From Gemmatimonadaceae bacterium (lineage in GTDB: Bacteria; Latescibacterota; UBA2968; UBA8231): 64,000 nt of DNA. Numbering within the stretch: position 1 is the first letter of the stretch; every line of letters begins with the position of its first letter. The notes beneath the pieces were generated by a model, which saw only the letters and a program-made list of their open reading frames with translations, was not told the DNA's origin and did no database searches. Shown here in pieces: positions 8,210 to 16,873 of the stretch. The translations under genes and the position numbers were made by a program. Where the stretch lies: positions 1 through 64,000 of the forward strand of contig JAPOZM010000021.1 of assembly GCA_026706075.1 (NCBI GenBank), read 5' to 3'.

Positions 8210-9637
8210 TTGGACCGCTTCCTCCTCGTCGACTTCGGCACCACGAGCACCAAGTCGGCCCTCCTGCAGCTGGACAGCGGACGCTTTGAGCGCGTGCGCC
8301 GGCACCCGGCCCTGCCCTCGGTCCCGGGGCCCGCGGGCCACCACGAGGTGCCGCTGGCGGCGATCCGCGAGCGCTTCGACGATCTGTGCAGCGAGGCCTG
8401 GGCCGTCTCGGGCGGCTTTCTGGGGATCGTCCTGTGCAGCGAGATGCACGGATTCGCCCTTCTGCACCCACGGACCCGGGAGCCCCTCACCCGGTACGTC
8501 TCGTGGCTCGACGGACGCTCCTTGGAGAGGGTGGACGGGCGCAGCTCCTTCGACCTCGTGGCCGCCCACCTCGGGGACCGATTCCGGCGCCTCACGGGCA
8601 TGAGGCCGCGGTCCGGGTTTCCCCTGATCAACCTCGTCCACTGCGGCCGCACGATCGACCTGCCGCCCGAGGTGGAGATCGTCTCCCTGCCCGGCTGGCT
8701 CTGCCGCGCCGAGGCGGGCGGTCCGCCGCCGGAGCACCCCACCATCCTGGCGGGAATGGCCCTCTACGACGTCTCCCGGAAGGAGATCGCACCGGAGCTG
8801 CTGGAGACGGCGCGGGCGCTGGGCGGCGTGTCGCCGATCCCGGGGGAGCCCTGCTCCGAGGAGACCGTGGCCGGGGAGTGGGCTGGACCCCGGGGTCCGG
8901 TGCCGATCTACGCCGGCGTGGGCGACCACCAGTGCTCGGTGCTGGGCGCCGGGGTCTTCGAAGGGAGCACCGCCTCCGTCAACCTCGGCACCGGCAGCCA
9001 GGTCGCCGTCCCCGTCGCTCCGCGGGACCAGGCCTTCGAGCACAGGCCCTTCTTCGACGGCCTCGACCTGACCGCCGTCACCCACATCCCCGCGGGCCGG
9101 GCCCTCGCCGAGTTCGTCGGGTTCCTGCAGCAGGTCTCGGAGCGCGCCCCGGCGGGCGCCGGCGGGACCCGAGGTCCCGACTGGTGGGCGGAACTGGCCG
9201 CCCTCGGCCCCGCGGAGGTGGACGCAGCGACCCTGGAGGTGGACCTGGCCGTCTTCGAGGGGGCGCGCGGGTTCCGGTCGGGGGGCGGCATCGGCGGCCT
9301 GCTGGAGGGCGGTCTGACTCCGGAGAGCTACCTGTCGTCGGTGCTGCGCGCCTTCGTGACCCAGTACGCCGAGGTCCTGGACGAGCTGGATCCCCGCCGC
9401 CGCCTGGACGAGGTCGCCGTCGGGGGCGGCATCGCCCGCAACCTGCCGCACCTGGCGGAGCTGCTGTCGCGGGCCTCGGGGCGGACCGTGCGCGGGGCCT
9501 GCGCCCTCGACGAGTCCCTCCTCGGCCTGCGGGCCCTGGCCCTGCGCTGCGCCGGACGGGCCCCTACGGCGGCGGAGGCCTGGCGGGTCCACGGGCGAGC
9601 GTGCGAGATCGTCGAGAGAAGGGGCCCATGCCCCTGA
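8210..9637 (+). CDS. FGGY-family carbohydrate kinase
   Basis: The protein has 475 residues. The only start that keeps the conserved first phosphate loop intact is TTG at 8210, because FLLVDFGTTSTKSALL begins at residue 4. Other ASKHA/FGGY features are GVGDHQCSVLGAG (about 238-250), NLGTGSQV and the C-terminal adenosine motif VGGGIARNLPHL. The enzyme should phosphorylate a sugar or sugar alcohol with ATP. The substrate may be a ketose such as xylulose or sedoheptulose, but this is not resolvable. It starts 2 nt after the beta-helix gene and overlaps the tautomerase gene by 10 bp. Confidence 0.88.
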   Translation: MDRFLLVDFGTTSTKSALLQLDSGRFERVRRHPALPSVPGPAGHHEVPLAAIRERFDDLCSEAWAVSGGFLGIVLCSEMHGFALLHPRTREPLTRYVSWLDGRSLERVDGRSSFDLVAAHLGDRFRRLTGMRPRSGFPLINLVHCGRTIDLPPEVEIVSLPGWLCRAEAGGPPPEHPTILAGMALYDVSRKEIAPELLETARALGGVSPIPGEPCSEETVAGEWAGPRGPVPIYAGVGDHQCSVLGAGVFEGSTASVNLGTGSQVAVPVAPRDQAFEHRPFFDGLDLTAVTHIPAGRALAEFVGFLQQVSERAPAGAGGTRGPDWWAELAALGPAEVDAATLEVDLAVFEGARGFRSGGGIGGLLEGGLTPESYLSSVLRAFVTQYAEVLDELDPRRRLDEVAVGGGIARNLPHLAELLSRASGRTVRGACALDESLLGLRALALRCAGRAPTAAEAWRVHGRACEIVERRGPCP

Positions 9638-10005
9638 TCGAGGTGGAGGTCGTCGCCGACGACGAGCTGAGCCCGACCCTGGCCCCGCGGCTGGCCGAAG
9701 CGGCCGGCGGTGCGCTGGACGCACCCGCAGGGCAGACGTGGGTGCGCCTGCGCCGGTTGGGGAACGCGTCCTACGCCGAGAGCGGCGGGGGGCCGCCTCC
9801 CGGCGTGCGGCCGGTGTTCGTGCAGGTCCTGCATGCCCGGCTGCCCGACGAGGCGGCCCTGGGTCGACAGGCGGCCGCCCTGACGGCGGCGATCGCCGAG
9901 GTCTGCGGTCGCCCCGCCGAGCACGTGCACGTGGTGTTCTCGCCCGCGGGGGCCGGCCGCGTCGCCTTCGGCGGCCGGCTCCTGCGAGGGGATGAGCGGC
10001 GCTAG
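9628..10005 (+). CDS. 4-oxalocrotonate tautomerase superfamily protein, fused two-unit form
   Basis: The protein has 125 residues from ATG at 9628, inside the end of the kinase gene. After Met removal it would begin PLIEVEVV, with Pro-1 as the catalytic N-terminal proline of the tautomerase/MIF superfamily. A second beta-alpha unit (PVFVQVLHARLP, then a helix and VHVVFSP) makes it about twice the length of a 62-residue 4-OT, like the fused cis-CaaD, MSAD or CHMI types. It probably tautomerises an enol or keto acid produced by the upstream enzymes. Its stop TAG shares the palindrome CTAG with the stop of the convergent ABC permease gene. Confidence 0.82.
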   Translation: MPLIEVEVVADDELSPTLAPRLAEAAGGALDAPAGQTWVRLRRLGNASYAESGGGPPPGVRPVFVQVLHARLPDEAALGRQAAALTAAIAEVCGRPAEHVHVVFSPAGAGRVAFGGRLLRGDERR

Positions 10006-10735
10006 ACCTCTGCCGAGCGCGCGAAGAGCCAGGCGCCGAAGGCCGTGTAGGCGAGCCCCACGGCGCAGGTCACGGCCAGGGAGGCGATCATCTCGCCGTA
10101 TTCGAAGCCCAGCCCCGTGAGCGGGTCCCATCTCACGATCTCGGTAATCCCCGAGCCGGGCAGCACGAGGGCCTTGGCCTGGGAGTGGAACCAGGTCCCG
10201 GACAGGACCACGGCGGCCGACGCCAGCCCCTTGAAGCGCGGCGCCAGGAGCCGGACCACGGCGGCGACGCAGGCGAGGCTGGAGACGAACACCAGCAGGC
10301 CGAAGTAGAGGGCCGCCGCCGTCACCCAGACGGCAGCGGGGTCGATGGCCGGCATGGGGTCCAGGTAGGTGGAGCCGAGGAGCAGCTCGTGGATCCCGGG
10401 CAGAGCCAGGCCGCTCACCAGGAAGAGGGCCACCCCCAGACTGACGTGGGCGGCCACCTTGGCCAGCAGCGGCCAGGCGCGCCCCACGGGCAGCGACAGC
10501 AGCTGGTAGTGGGTGCCCATGCGCCACTCGCGCGTCACCGACTTCACGAGCAGGGCCGGCAGAATGAGGGCGGTCGCCCCGATGAGCAGCGCCAGCGCCA
10601 GGAGCGCCAGCGCCATCGTCGCCGAGGGCCCCACGGCGACCGCGTAGAGTCCGATGCCGGCGGTCGAGGCCAGGGCGAAGGCGGCTACCAGCCGCAGCTC
10701 CTTCAGTTCCTTCACATACAGCGCCGCCAGGGGGC

Positions 10736-10739
<4 letters not shown>
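10002..10739 (-). CDS. ABC-2 type transporter permease
   Basis: The protein has 245 residues from GTG at 10739; the GTGA overlaps the stop of the ATPase gene. It has about six hydrophobic segments, including AAFALASTAGIGLYAVAV, LALLALALLIGATALILPALL and a final SLAVTCAVGLAYTAFGAWLF. The layout is that of ABC-2 exporter permeases in two-gene operons. With the ATPase it would form a homodimeric or heterodimeric exporter of unknown cargo. No substrate-binding protein is nearby, which fits export rather than uptake. Confidence 0.87.
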
Positions 10740-11425
<686 letters not shown>

Positions 11426-11538
11426 CCTTGCCCCCCTCGCTCCGGAGAGGAAGGCCGCCGGACCCGGAGGTTGTCAAGGCCCGGCCCGGTGCGCTTAGGT
11501 GAAGCAATCCACACGAACCCGCAACCGAGGACGAACCG

Positions 11539-12762
11539 ATGAAGATCACGGAGATCGAGGTCATCCCCGCCGTCATGCCCCTGGCCGCCCGCTACGGCGA
11601 CGCCACCGGCCGGGTGCGCATGGGGGGCATCGACGACCACGTGGTGGTCAAGATCCACACCGACAACGGCCTGACCGGGTACGGGGACTACGAAGACCAT
11701 CCGACAATCGACGCCGGGGTGGTCGACCGGCTCATCGGGCGCAGCCCCTTCGACTTCCTCCACAACGACCTCAACCTCGCCCTCGGCATGGCCCTCTACG
11801 ACGTGATGGGAAAGTACCTGGAGGTCCCCGCCTACAAGCTGATGGGGCAGAAGCTGCGCGACGCCGTGCCCTGCGCCGCCTGGACGCGGCCCTGTTCCCC
11901 CGAGGTCTTCGCAGGCGAGGTCCGGCGCTCGGCCGAGCAGGGCTACCGCGTCTTCAAGATGCATTCCAACCCCCGCTACGACGTGATCGAGCAGACCCGG
12001 GCCGCCGCCGACGCGGCGCCGGCGGGCTTCAAGCTGCACTGGGACTTCAACCACAACCGCAGCCCCGGCGTGGTGCTGCCGATCCTGGCCGAGATGGAGC
12101 GCGACCACTCCCACATCGTCGGCTTCATCGAGGACCCCCTCCCCTGGCAGGACGTCGACGGCTGGGCGAGACTGCGGGCCAAGTCGAAGATCCCCCTGAT
12201 CATGCACGTGCCCCAGCTCGGCGGCATCCAGGAGGTCATGGCCGGGGCCGCCGACATCTACATGACCGGCGGCGCCATCGGCCGCACCCTGCAGGACGGC
12301 TTCGCCTACGGCCGGGCCAACGTGCAGACCCTGATCCAGCAGTCCGGGGGGGCGCTGATGAAGGCCCTCACCCTCCACCAGGCCGCGGTGCTGCCCACGG
12401 CCACGGCCCACGTCATCACCCTGGACGACCAGTACGAGCGCGACATCGCCACGCCCGTGGCCGTGGACGAGGGCTTCTCCCGCGTCCCCGAGGCGCCCGG
12501 CCTCGGCCTGGAGGTGGACGACGACGCCATCGCCGAGTTCGCCCGGGGCGACCGCCTGCAGCGGGTGGAGTACATCGGCATCCTGCGCCTGCCGGGCGGC
12601 AGGACGCTGTACACCAAGGGATCGCCGGGAGTGCAGAGGCTCACCGGTTTCGAGGAGGGCGCCCTGCCCGGCATCGGCTTCGAGTACTGGGAGGACGACG
12701 GCAGCGAGGAGTACCGCCAGGCCCGGGCGCGCCTCGACGCCGAGGGGACCTACATGGTCTGA
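11539..12762 (+). CDS. Mandelate racemase/muconate lactonizing enzyme family protein
   Basis: The protein has 407 residues from ATG at 11539 with GAGGACG upstream. Enolase-superfamily landmarks are an N-terminal capping domain with HVVVKIHTDNGLTGYGD, FKMHSN where the K-x-K motif normally lies (here K-x-H), WDFNHNRSP (Asp) and FIEDPLPWQDVDGW (Glu). MHVPQLGG is at the place of the third ligand. It is clearly paralogous to the 44189-45406 protein through its full length, including the tail ending WEDDGSEEY. Probable role is dehydration or racemisation of a sugar acid. Active-site differences from classic members mean the reaction should not be assumed. Confidence 0.88.
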   Translation: MKITEIEVIPAVMPLAARYGDATGRVRMGGIDDHVVVKIHTDNGLTGYGDYEDHPTIDAGVVDRLIGRSPFDFLHNDLNLALGMALYDVMGKYLEVPAYKLMGQKLRDAVPCAAWTRPCSPEVFAGEVRRSAEQGYRVFKMHSNPRYDVIEQTRAAADAAPAGFKLHWDFNHNRSPGVVLPILAEMERDHSHIVGFIEDPLPWQDVDGWARLRAKSKIPLIMHVPQLGGIQEVMAGAADIYMTGGAIGRTLQDGFAYGRANVQTLIQQSGGALMKALTLHQAAVLPTATAHVITLDDQYERDIATPVAVDEGFSRVPEAPGLGLEVDDDAIAEFARGDRLQRVEYIGILRLPGGRTLYTKGSPGVQRLTGFEEGALPGIGFEYWEDDGSEEYRQARARLDAEGTYMV

Positions 12763-12844
12763 GGAGAAGGCGGGTCCGTCAGCGGCGGTGAGCCAGCCCG
12801 CAGCGGCTCGAACCCCCCACATGCCCCCCGCCCGAGAGCGACCG
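12763..12844. repeat. Short convergent intergenic region with 66-bp direct duplication of a gene end
   Basis: The string CCGTCAGCGGCGG occurs at 12776 and again at 12842, 66 bp apart, followed in both copies by related sequence ending in CAGCC. The second copy is the antisense of the last codons and stop of the 2-hydroxyacid dehydrogenase gene. The first therefore looks like a diverged duplicate of that gene end. Confidence 0.5.
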
Positions 12845-13840
12845 TCAGCGGCGGCGGGTCAGCCAGGCCTTCACCCGGGGGTGGTCGAGGACCTCCGGCC
12901 GCAGCACGTCCTCCGGCTCGCGGCCGTGGATGACGTCGGTGACCTGCTCGAAGGTCCGGTTGTCCAGCCGGCGCACCGACTCGACGGTGATGCCGCCGTT
13001 GTGGTTGGTGCAGATGATCCGCGGGTGGTCCTTGTGCACGACGCGGGTGTCGTTCACCGGATCGTCGACGACATAGTAGGTCAGACACCCCTCCTCCACG
13101 GCCCGCAGGGCGTCGTCGTCGCAGACGAGGTTTCCACGTGACGGGTTGATCAGAGACGCGTGGGGGCGCATCGCCTTCAGCTGCTCGTAGCGGACGATGG
13201 TGTCGTCCCCGGAGACGTGGAGGCTCACCGTGTCGCTCTCCTCGAAGAGGCGCATGGGATCGTCCACGGCCTCGGCGCCGTGGAGGGCGGCGACCTCGCC
13301 GATGTCGGGGCGCACGTCGTGGACCAGCAGACGGCCCGAGTCCCCCAGGAGGGGCCGGGCGCGCAGGGCCACCTCCTGGCCGATGCGGCCGAAGCCGTAG
13401 AGTCCGAGGGTGGAGCCCCGGGCCTCATAGGTGGGGATGAGGGTGAAGTCGCCGGCGTGGGACATGCGGTTGAGGGTGTAGGTCCGCTTGAGCGTCGCCA
13501 TCCACTGGGCGATGGTGTACTCGGCGACGGTGTCCATGTGGACGGGGGTGATCGTCACCGGCACGCCGAGCTCGGTGGCCACGTCGATCTGGACCTTGTC
13601 GTAGCCGACCCCCCAGCGGGCGATGAGGCGGAGGTCGGCGCCGCGCTCGTAGAACTCGCGGTGCACGAGGTTGGAGTTGGCGATGACGGCGACGACCCTG
13701 CCGGCCATGTCGCCGATGAGCTCGGAGTCGTAGTCGACGAGGTCGGCGATCTCCGCCAGCTTCGCCAGGCCGGCGCGCCTGTGTTCGGAGGCGAAGGCCT
13801 CGTTGCGGAAGATCGTCGCCAGCAGGACCCTCGGTTTCAT
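12845..13840 (-). CDS. D-isomer specific 2-hydroxyacid dehydrogenase family protein
   Basis: The protein has 331 residues from ATG at 13840, with AAAGGAGAGG ideally placed. The NAD-binding domain carries LYGFGRIGQEVA (GxGxxG) and the active-site Arg lies in LINPSRGNLV. Near the C-terminus is NHNGG, holding the catalytic His equivalent. The Glu-Pro usually preceding it is replaced by the local sequence YVVDDPVND, so the acidic partner may be Asp. Relatives include phosphoglycerate, glyoxylate and hydroxypyruvate dehydrogenases; with no serine-pathway neighbours, a sugar-acid-derived 2-hydroxyacid is as likely. A TATACT -10-like element lies 22 bp upstream. Confidence 0.88.
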   Translation of the reverse strand: MKPRVLLATIFRNEAFASEHRRAGLAKLAEIADLVDYDSELIGDMAGRVVAVIANSNLVHREFYERGADLRLIARWGVGYDKVQIDVATELGVPVTITPVHMDTVAEYTIAQWMATLKRTYTLNRMSHAGDFTLIPTYEARGSTLGLYGFGRIGQEVALRARPLLGDSGRLLVHDVRPDIGEVAALHGAEAVDDPMRLFEESDTVSLHVSGDDTIVRYEQLKAMRPHASLINPSRGNLVCDDDALRAVEEGCLTYYVVDDPVNDTRVVHKDHPRIICTNHNGGITVESVRRLDNRTFEQVTDVIHGREPEDVLRPEVLDHPRVKAWLTRRR

Positions 13841-13861
13841 GGCCTCTCCTTTCGCGTCGAT

Positions 13862-13867
13862 AGTATA
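13862..13867 (-). promoter_or_regulatory. Possible -10 element upstream of 2-hydroxyacid dehydrogenase gene
   Basis: On the minus strand TATACT lies 21 bp upstream of the start codon at 13840, with the AAAGGAG ribosome site between them. No good -35 is seen. The same hexamer precedes the M6 protease gene at 26941. Confidence 0.35.
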
Positions 13868-13927
13868 GGCCGCCCTGCCGCGGGCGGCTTGTGAGTCCCA
13901 GCCGGGCTTCGCACCTTTGCCGAGGTC

Positions 13928-15091
13928 ATGACCCCCTACCACCTCCTGCGTCCGCTCCTCTTCCGCTTCGACGCCGAGAGGGCCCACGGGGCGGCCCTGG
14001 CCGCGGCTTCCGCCGTCGGCGCCGTCGCCCTCGGACGGGCCGCGCTGCGGTCGATCTACGGCTTCGAGGACGAGAGACTGGCCACCGAGGTCGCCGGCCT
14101 GCGGTTCCCGAACCCCCTGGGCCTGGCGGCCGGTCTCGACAAGAACGGCCGCGCCGTGCAGGCCCTCTCCTGCCTGGGTCCGGGCCACGTGGAGATCGGC
14201 TCGGTCTCGGCCCGTCCGTCGCGGGGCAACCCCCGCCCGCGCCTCTTCCGTCTGCCGGCCGACGAGGCGATCGTCGTCAACTACGGAGTACCCAACGACG
14301 GCGCCGACGCCGTCGCCCGGAGGGTCTCGGCGAGGCCCGTGCCGGTGCCCCTGGGGGTGAACCTGGTGGAGACCAACAGCGGCCGGCCGGCCCCGGCCGA
14401 CGAGGTGATCGCCGAGCTGGCCGAGGCCGCCCGCGCCTTCGCCGGGACCGCCGACTACCTCACCCTCAACCTCAACTGTCCGAACACCACCGCCGGCGCC
14501 AGCCCCTTCGACGACCCCGCGGCCGTGGCCGCCCTGCTGGCGGAGCTGGCCGCCGTCGACGGTCTGCCCCCGGTCTTCCTCAAGATCACGGCCCGCACCG
14601 ACCCGCCCTTCATCGAGGCCTTCCTCGAGGCCGTCGACCCCTTCCCCCGGGTGGCCGGCTTCGTCTTCAACCTGCCGCCCGGCAAGGAGTACGCCCTGCG
14701 CACGCCCGCGGCGGTGGTGGACCCCCTGCCCGGCACCCTGTGCGGCCCCCCGGCGCGGGGGCTCCTCGACGAGACGGTCCGGGCGTGGTACGGCCGCATC
14801 GACCGCCGCCGGCACCGCATCATCGGATCGGGGGGCATCGCCTCGGCCGGGGACGCCTGGCGCAAGATCCGCCTCGGGGCGTCGCTGCTGCAGCTCTACA
14901 CGGGCCTGGTCTACCACGGCCCCGGCCTGGTGCGGCGCATCAACCGCGGCCTGGTGCGCCTTCTGGAGGCCGACGGCCTGGCCCACGTGGGCGAAGCCGT
15001 GGGGCTGGACAGCGCCTCCTCCCGAGGTCGCCGGACCCGGTCCTCCGGAGCGCCGAGGTCCGCGCGCCCCCTCGCTCCAGCCCGCCGATGA
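13928..15091 (+). CDS. pyrD: Dihydroorotate dehydrogenase, class 2-like (quinone type)
   Basis: The protein has 387 residues from ATG at 13928. The N-terminal amphipathic helices (LLRPLLFRFDAERAHGAAL) are those of membrane-associated class 2 enzymes that pass electrons to quinone in pyrimidine synthesis. FMN-barrel motifs include NPLGLAAGLDKNG, HVEIGSVSARPSRGNPRPR, and near the end IIGSGGIASAGDAWRKI with GASLLQLYTGL. The catalytic-base segment reads LNLNCPNT, with Cys where class 2 enzymes have Ser (SSPNT); Cys is the class 1 residue. The substrate loop VNYGVPNDGAD also differs from the usual NRMGFNN form. The last 30 residues look like low-complexity read-through, and the stop overlaps a tandem repeat. 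Confidence 0.88.
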   Translation: MTPYHLLRPLLFRFDAERAHGAALAAASAVGAVALGRAALRSIYGFEDERLATEVAGLRFPNPLGLAAGLDKNGRAVQALSCLGPGHVEIGSVSARPSRGNPRPRLFRLPADEAIVVNYGVPNDGADAVARRVSARPVPVPLGVNLVETNSGRPAPADEVIAELAEAARAFAGTADYLTLNLNCPNTTAGASPFDDPAAVAALLAELAAVDGLPPVFLKITARTDPPFIEAFLEAVDPFPRVAGFVFNLPPGKEYALRTPAAVVDPLPGTLCGPPARGLLDETVRAWYGRIDRRRHRIIGSGGIASAGDAWRKIRLGASLLQLYTGLVYHGPGLVRRINRGLVRLLEADGLAHVGEAVGLDSASSRGRRTRSSGAPRSARPLAPARR

Positions 15092-15370
15092 CGCCCACCC
15101 GACCCGCCTTGGGACCCGAGGCCGCTCGCGACCGGGCCGCCGGCGGCCGGGCTGCGACCTCGGACAGCGTGGTGCCTGCAACGCGCCGCTCCGCCGCGCC
15201 GATGACCGCCCCCCTCCCCGCCCTGCGGCTCGAAGCCACGCCCGACCTGGCCAGCGCCCGGGCTGCGACCGCAGCAGAAGGGCGGTCCGTGCAACGCGCC
15301 GCCCCGTGCCGCTGATGACCGCCCCCCTGCCCGCCCTGCGGCTCGAGGCCGCTCCCGACCTGGCCGGCCG
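15088..15370 (+). repeat. Three tandem copies (113-114 bp) spanning the start of the phyH gene
   Basis: Units begin with ATGAC(C) at 15088, 15202 and 15315. The third is the true 5-prime end of the downstream phyH gene. Unit two differs from it by only a few changes over its first 50 bp (ATGACCGCCCCCCT.. in both); unit one is more diverged. Each unit ends in GC-rich sequence with a CTGCAACGCGCCGC-like or related string. Units one and two share a reading frame encoding MTPTRPALGPEAARDR and MTAPLPALRLEATPDL, close to the real N-terminus MTAPLPALRLEAAPDL. The first unit's ATGA overlaps the pyrD stop. Confidence 0.75.
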
Positions 15371-16124
15371 CGAGCGCGCCGTCCGCGAGCAGGGGTTCGC
15401 CTACCTGCCGGCCCTGCTCGACGCCGACCGGATCACCGCCCTGCGCGAGGCCATGGACCGCGCCGAGCCGCTGGCCGAGAGCTTCGACCGCCTCGAGGAG
15501 CCGCCCGGGCACCCCTTCTACCACAAGGTCATCAACAACGCCTTCAACCGGGACCTCCTCTTCCTCTCCTGCCTCGACTTCCCCGAGGTGATCGAACTCG
15601 CCGAGGCCCTCCACGGGGGCGACTGCCACGTCATCGGCATGACCGCCTGGCTCACCGGTCCCGGCCGTCCCGACCAGGGCCTGCACGCCGACTGGCAGCC
15701 CCTCACTCTGCCCGAGGACGTCATGGACGATCCCCGCGTGCAGATCCCCGTCTTCATCACGACAGCCCACTTCTACCTCGACGACCTGACCGAGGAGCTG
15801 GGTCCGACGGTCTTCGTGCCGGGCAGCCACCGCGCCGGCCGCCCGCCCGACGGCGACCGGACCTGGCGCGGGACAGGTGAGCACAGCATCCTGTGCCGGG
15901 CCGGCGACGTGGTCGTCTTCCGCTCCGAGGTCTGGCACCGGGGCACGGCCAACCGCAGCGACCGCGTCCGCTACCTGCTGCAAGTGCACTACGCCCGGCG
16001 CATGATCACCCAGAAGTACCCGCCCTACCTGAACCGCTTCCGCTTCGACCCGGCCATCCTCGAGCAGGCGACGCCGCGCCAGCGCCGCCTGATGGGCGAC
16101 CACCGGCCGAGCAACTACGACTGA
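15315..16124 (+). CDS. Phytanoyl-CoA dioxygenase (PhyH) family protein
   Basis: The protein has 269 residues from ATG at 15315; an in-frame GTG nine bases earlier is possible. It is a 2-oxoglutarate/Fe(II)-dependent oxygenase of the PhyH type. The metal ligands are visible as LHADW (H-x-D, about residues 120-124) and the distal His in EVWHRGTANRS, followed by the Arg that binds 2-oxoglutarate in VRYLLQVHY. PhyH proteins hydroxylate varied small molecules, so the substrate is unknown. Its N-terminal coding segment has been tandemly copied twice just upstream. It is followed 16 bp later by a hypothetical gene. Confidence 0.87.
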   Translation: MTAPLPALRLEAAPDLAGRERAVREQGFAYLPALLDADRITALREAMDRAEPLAESFDRLEEPPGHPFYHKVINNAFNRDLLFLSCLDFPEVIELAEALHGGDCHVIGMTAWLTGPGRPDQGLHADWQPLTLPEDVMDDPRVQIPVFITTAHFYLDDLTEELGPTVFVPGSHRAGRPPDGDRTWRGTGEHSILCRAGDVVVFRSEVWHRGTANRSDRVRYLLQVHYARRMITQKYPPYLNRFRFDPAILEQATPRQRRLMGDHRPSNYD

Positions 16125-16140
16125 ATCGACGGAGATCTCC

Positions 16141-16794
16141 ATGCACTCCTCCACCCTCCGCGGCACCGACTTCGCCCTGACCCTCGAGGGGGTCCCCGTC
16201 CCGCACGCCGAGTTCTTCGAGGGCTTCTCGCGCACCCGGCGCCTCGGGGTGGTCTGCCCGTCGCCGCTGGACGGCCTCGGCGCCGCGGCCCTGGTGATGG
16301 CCCACGTGACCGCCTTCTACGACGACTACCGCGCGGAGGGCGGGGAGTTCTTCGCCTACCCCGACTTCTTCACCCTCCAGCGCGCCTCCGAGACCGCCAA
16401 CTACTCGATGCTCGACATCTGGCCGAACCACAAGAACGTGAGCGTCGGCCCCGGGCCGGGCGACTGCGTCGACGCCGTGACCGACCGTGCCGTCGACGTG
16501 CTCCTCGTGCCCGCGGGCGGGACCCGCGAGCTTGAGCTGCAGCCGCAGCAGGAGGCGGCCCTGCGGCGGCTGGTGCGCGAGTGCTACCTCTACGGGCCCG
16601 GCGGCTCCGTCGACGATCCGGACCTGACCGTCTCCTGTCCGCGGGACCCGGTGGCCGGGTGGATGGAGAGCGTCCGCTCCAGCCTCGAGGGCGGGAACGG
16701 CGGCGGCGAGCCGGCCGGGGAGGACGGACCCGGCGCCATCACCCAGTCCTACCGCCGGCTCTCCCTGGCCGAGGCCCTCGCCCACATCAGCTGA
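16141..16794 (+). CDS. Hypothetical protein, 217 residues
   Basis: The frame starts at ATG 16141 with GGAG 9 nt before and runs with normal high-GC codon use to 16794. No signal peptide, membrane span or known motif is seen. The central part is rich in aromatic residues (AFYDDYRAEGGEFFAYPDFF, then ANYSMLDIWPNHKNV), and the C-terminus is Gly/Glu-rich and probably flexible. It follows the PhyH gene by 16 bp and is likely in one transcript with it. I do not recognise a family. Confidence 0.7.
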   Translation: MHSSTLRGTDFALTLEGVPVPHAEFFEGFSRTRRLGVVCPSPLDGLGAAALVMAHVTAFYDDYRAEGGEFFAYPDFFTLQRASETANYSMLDIWPNHKNVSVGPGPGDCVDAVTDRAVDVLLVPAGGTRELELQPQQEAALRRLVRECYLYGPGGSVDDPDLTVSCPRDPVAGWMESVRSSLEGGNGGGEPAGEDGPGAITQSYRRLSLAEALAHIS

Positions 16795-16873
16795 AGCGGA
16801 GGCGCCGGACGGCGCCGGCGATCCGGGCGTCTTGCCTCGGTATCGGCGGGTACCCTATCTCGGTGGCATGCCC

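Noticed and set aside
7904-9724. Long minus-strand open frame (606 codons) opposite the beta-helix and kinase genes
   Set aside because: The plus strand has clear family motifs. The antisense frame is Arg/Pro/Gly/Ala-rich shadow sequence typical of very high GC DNA.
13841-15181. Upstream extension of the 2-hydroxyacid dehydrogenase frame over pyrD
   Set aside because: It is antisense to pyrD and lacks family similarity. The ATG at 13840 has an ideal ribosome site.
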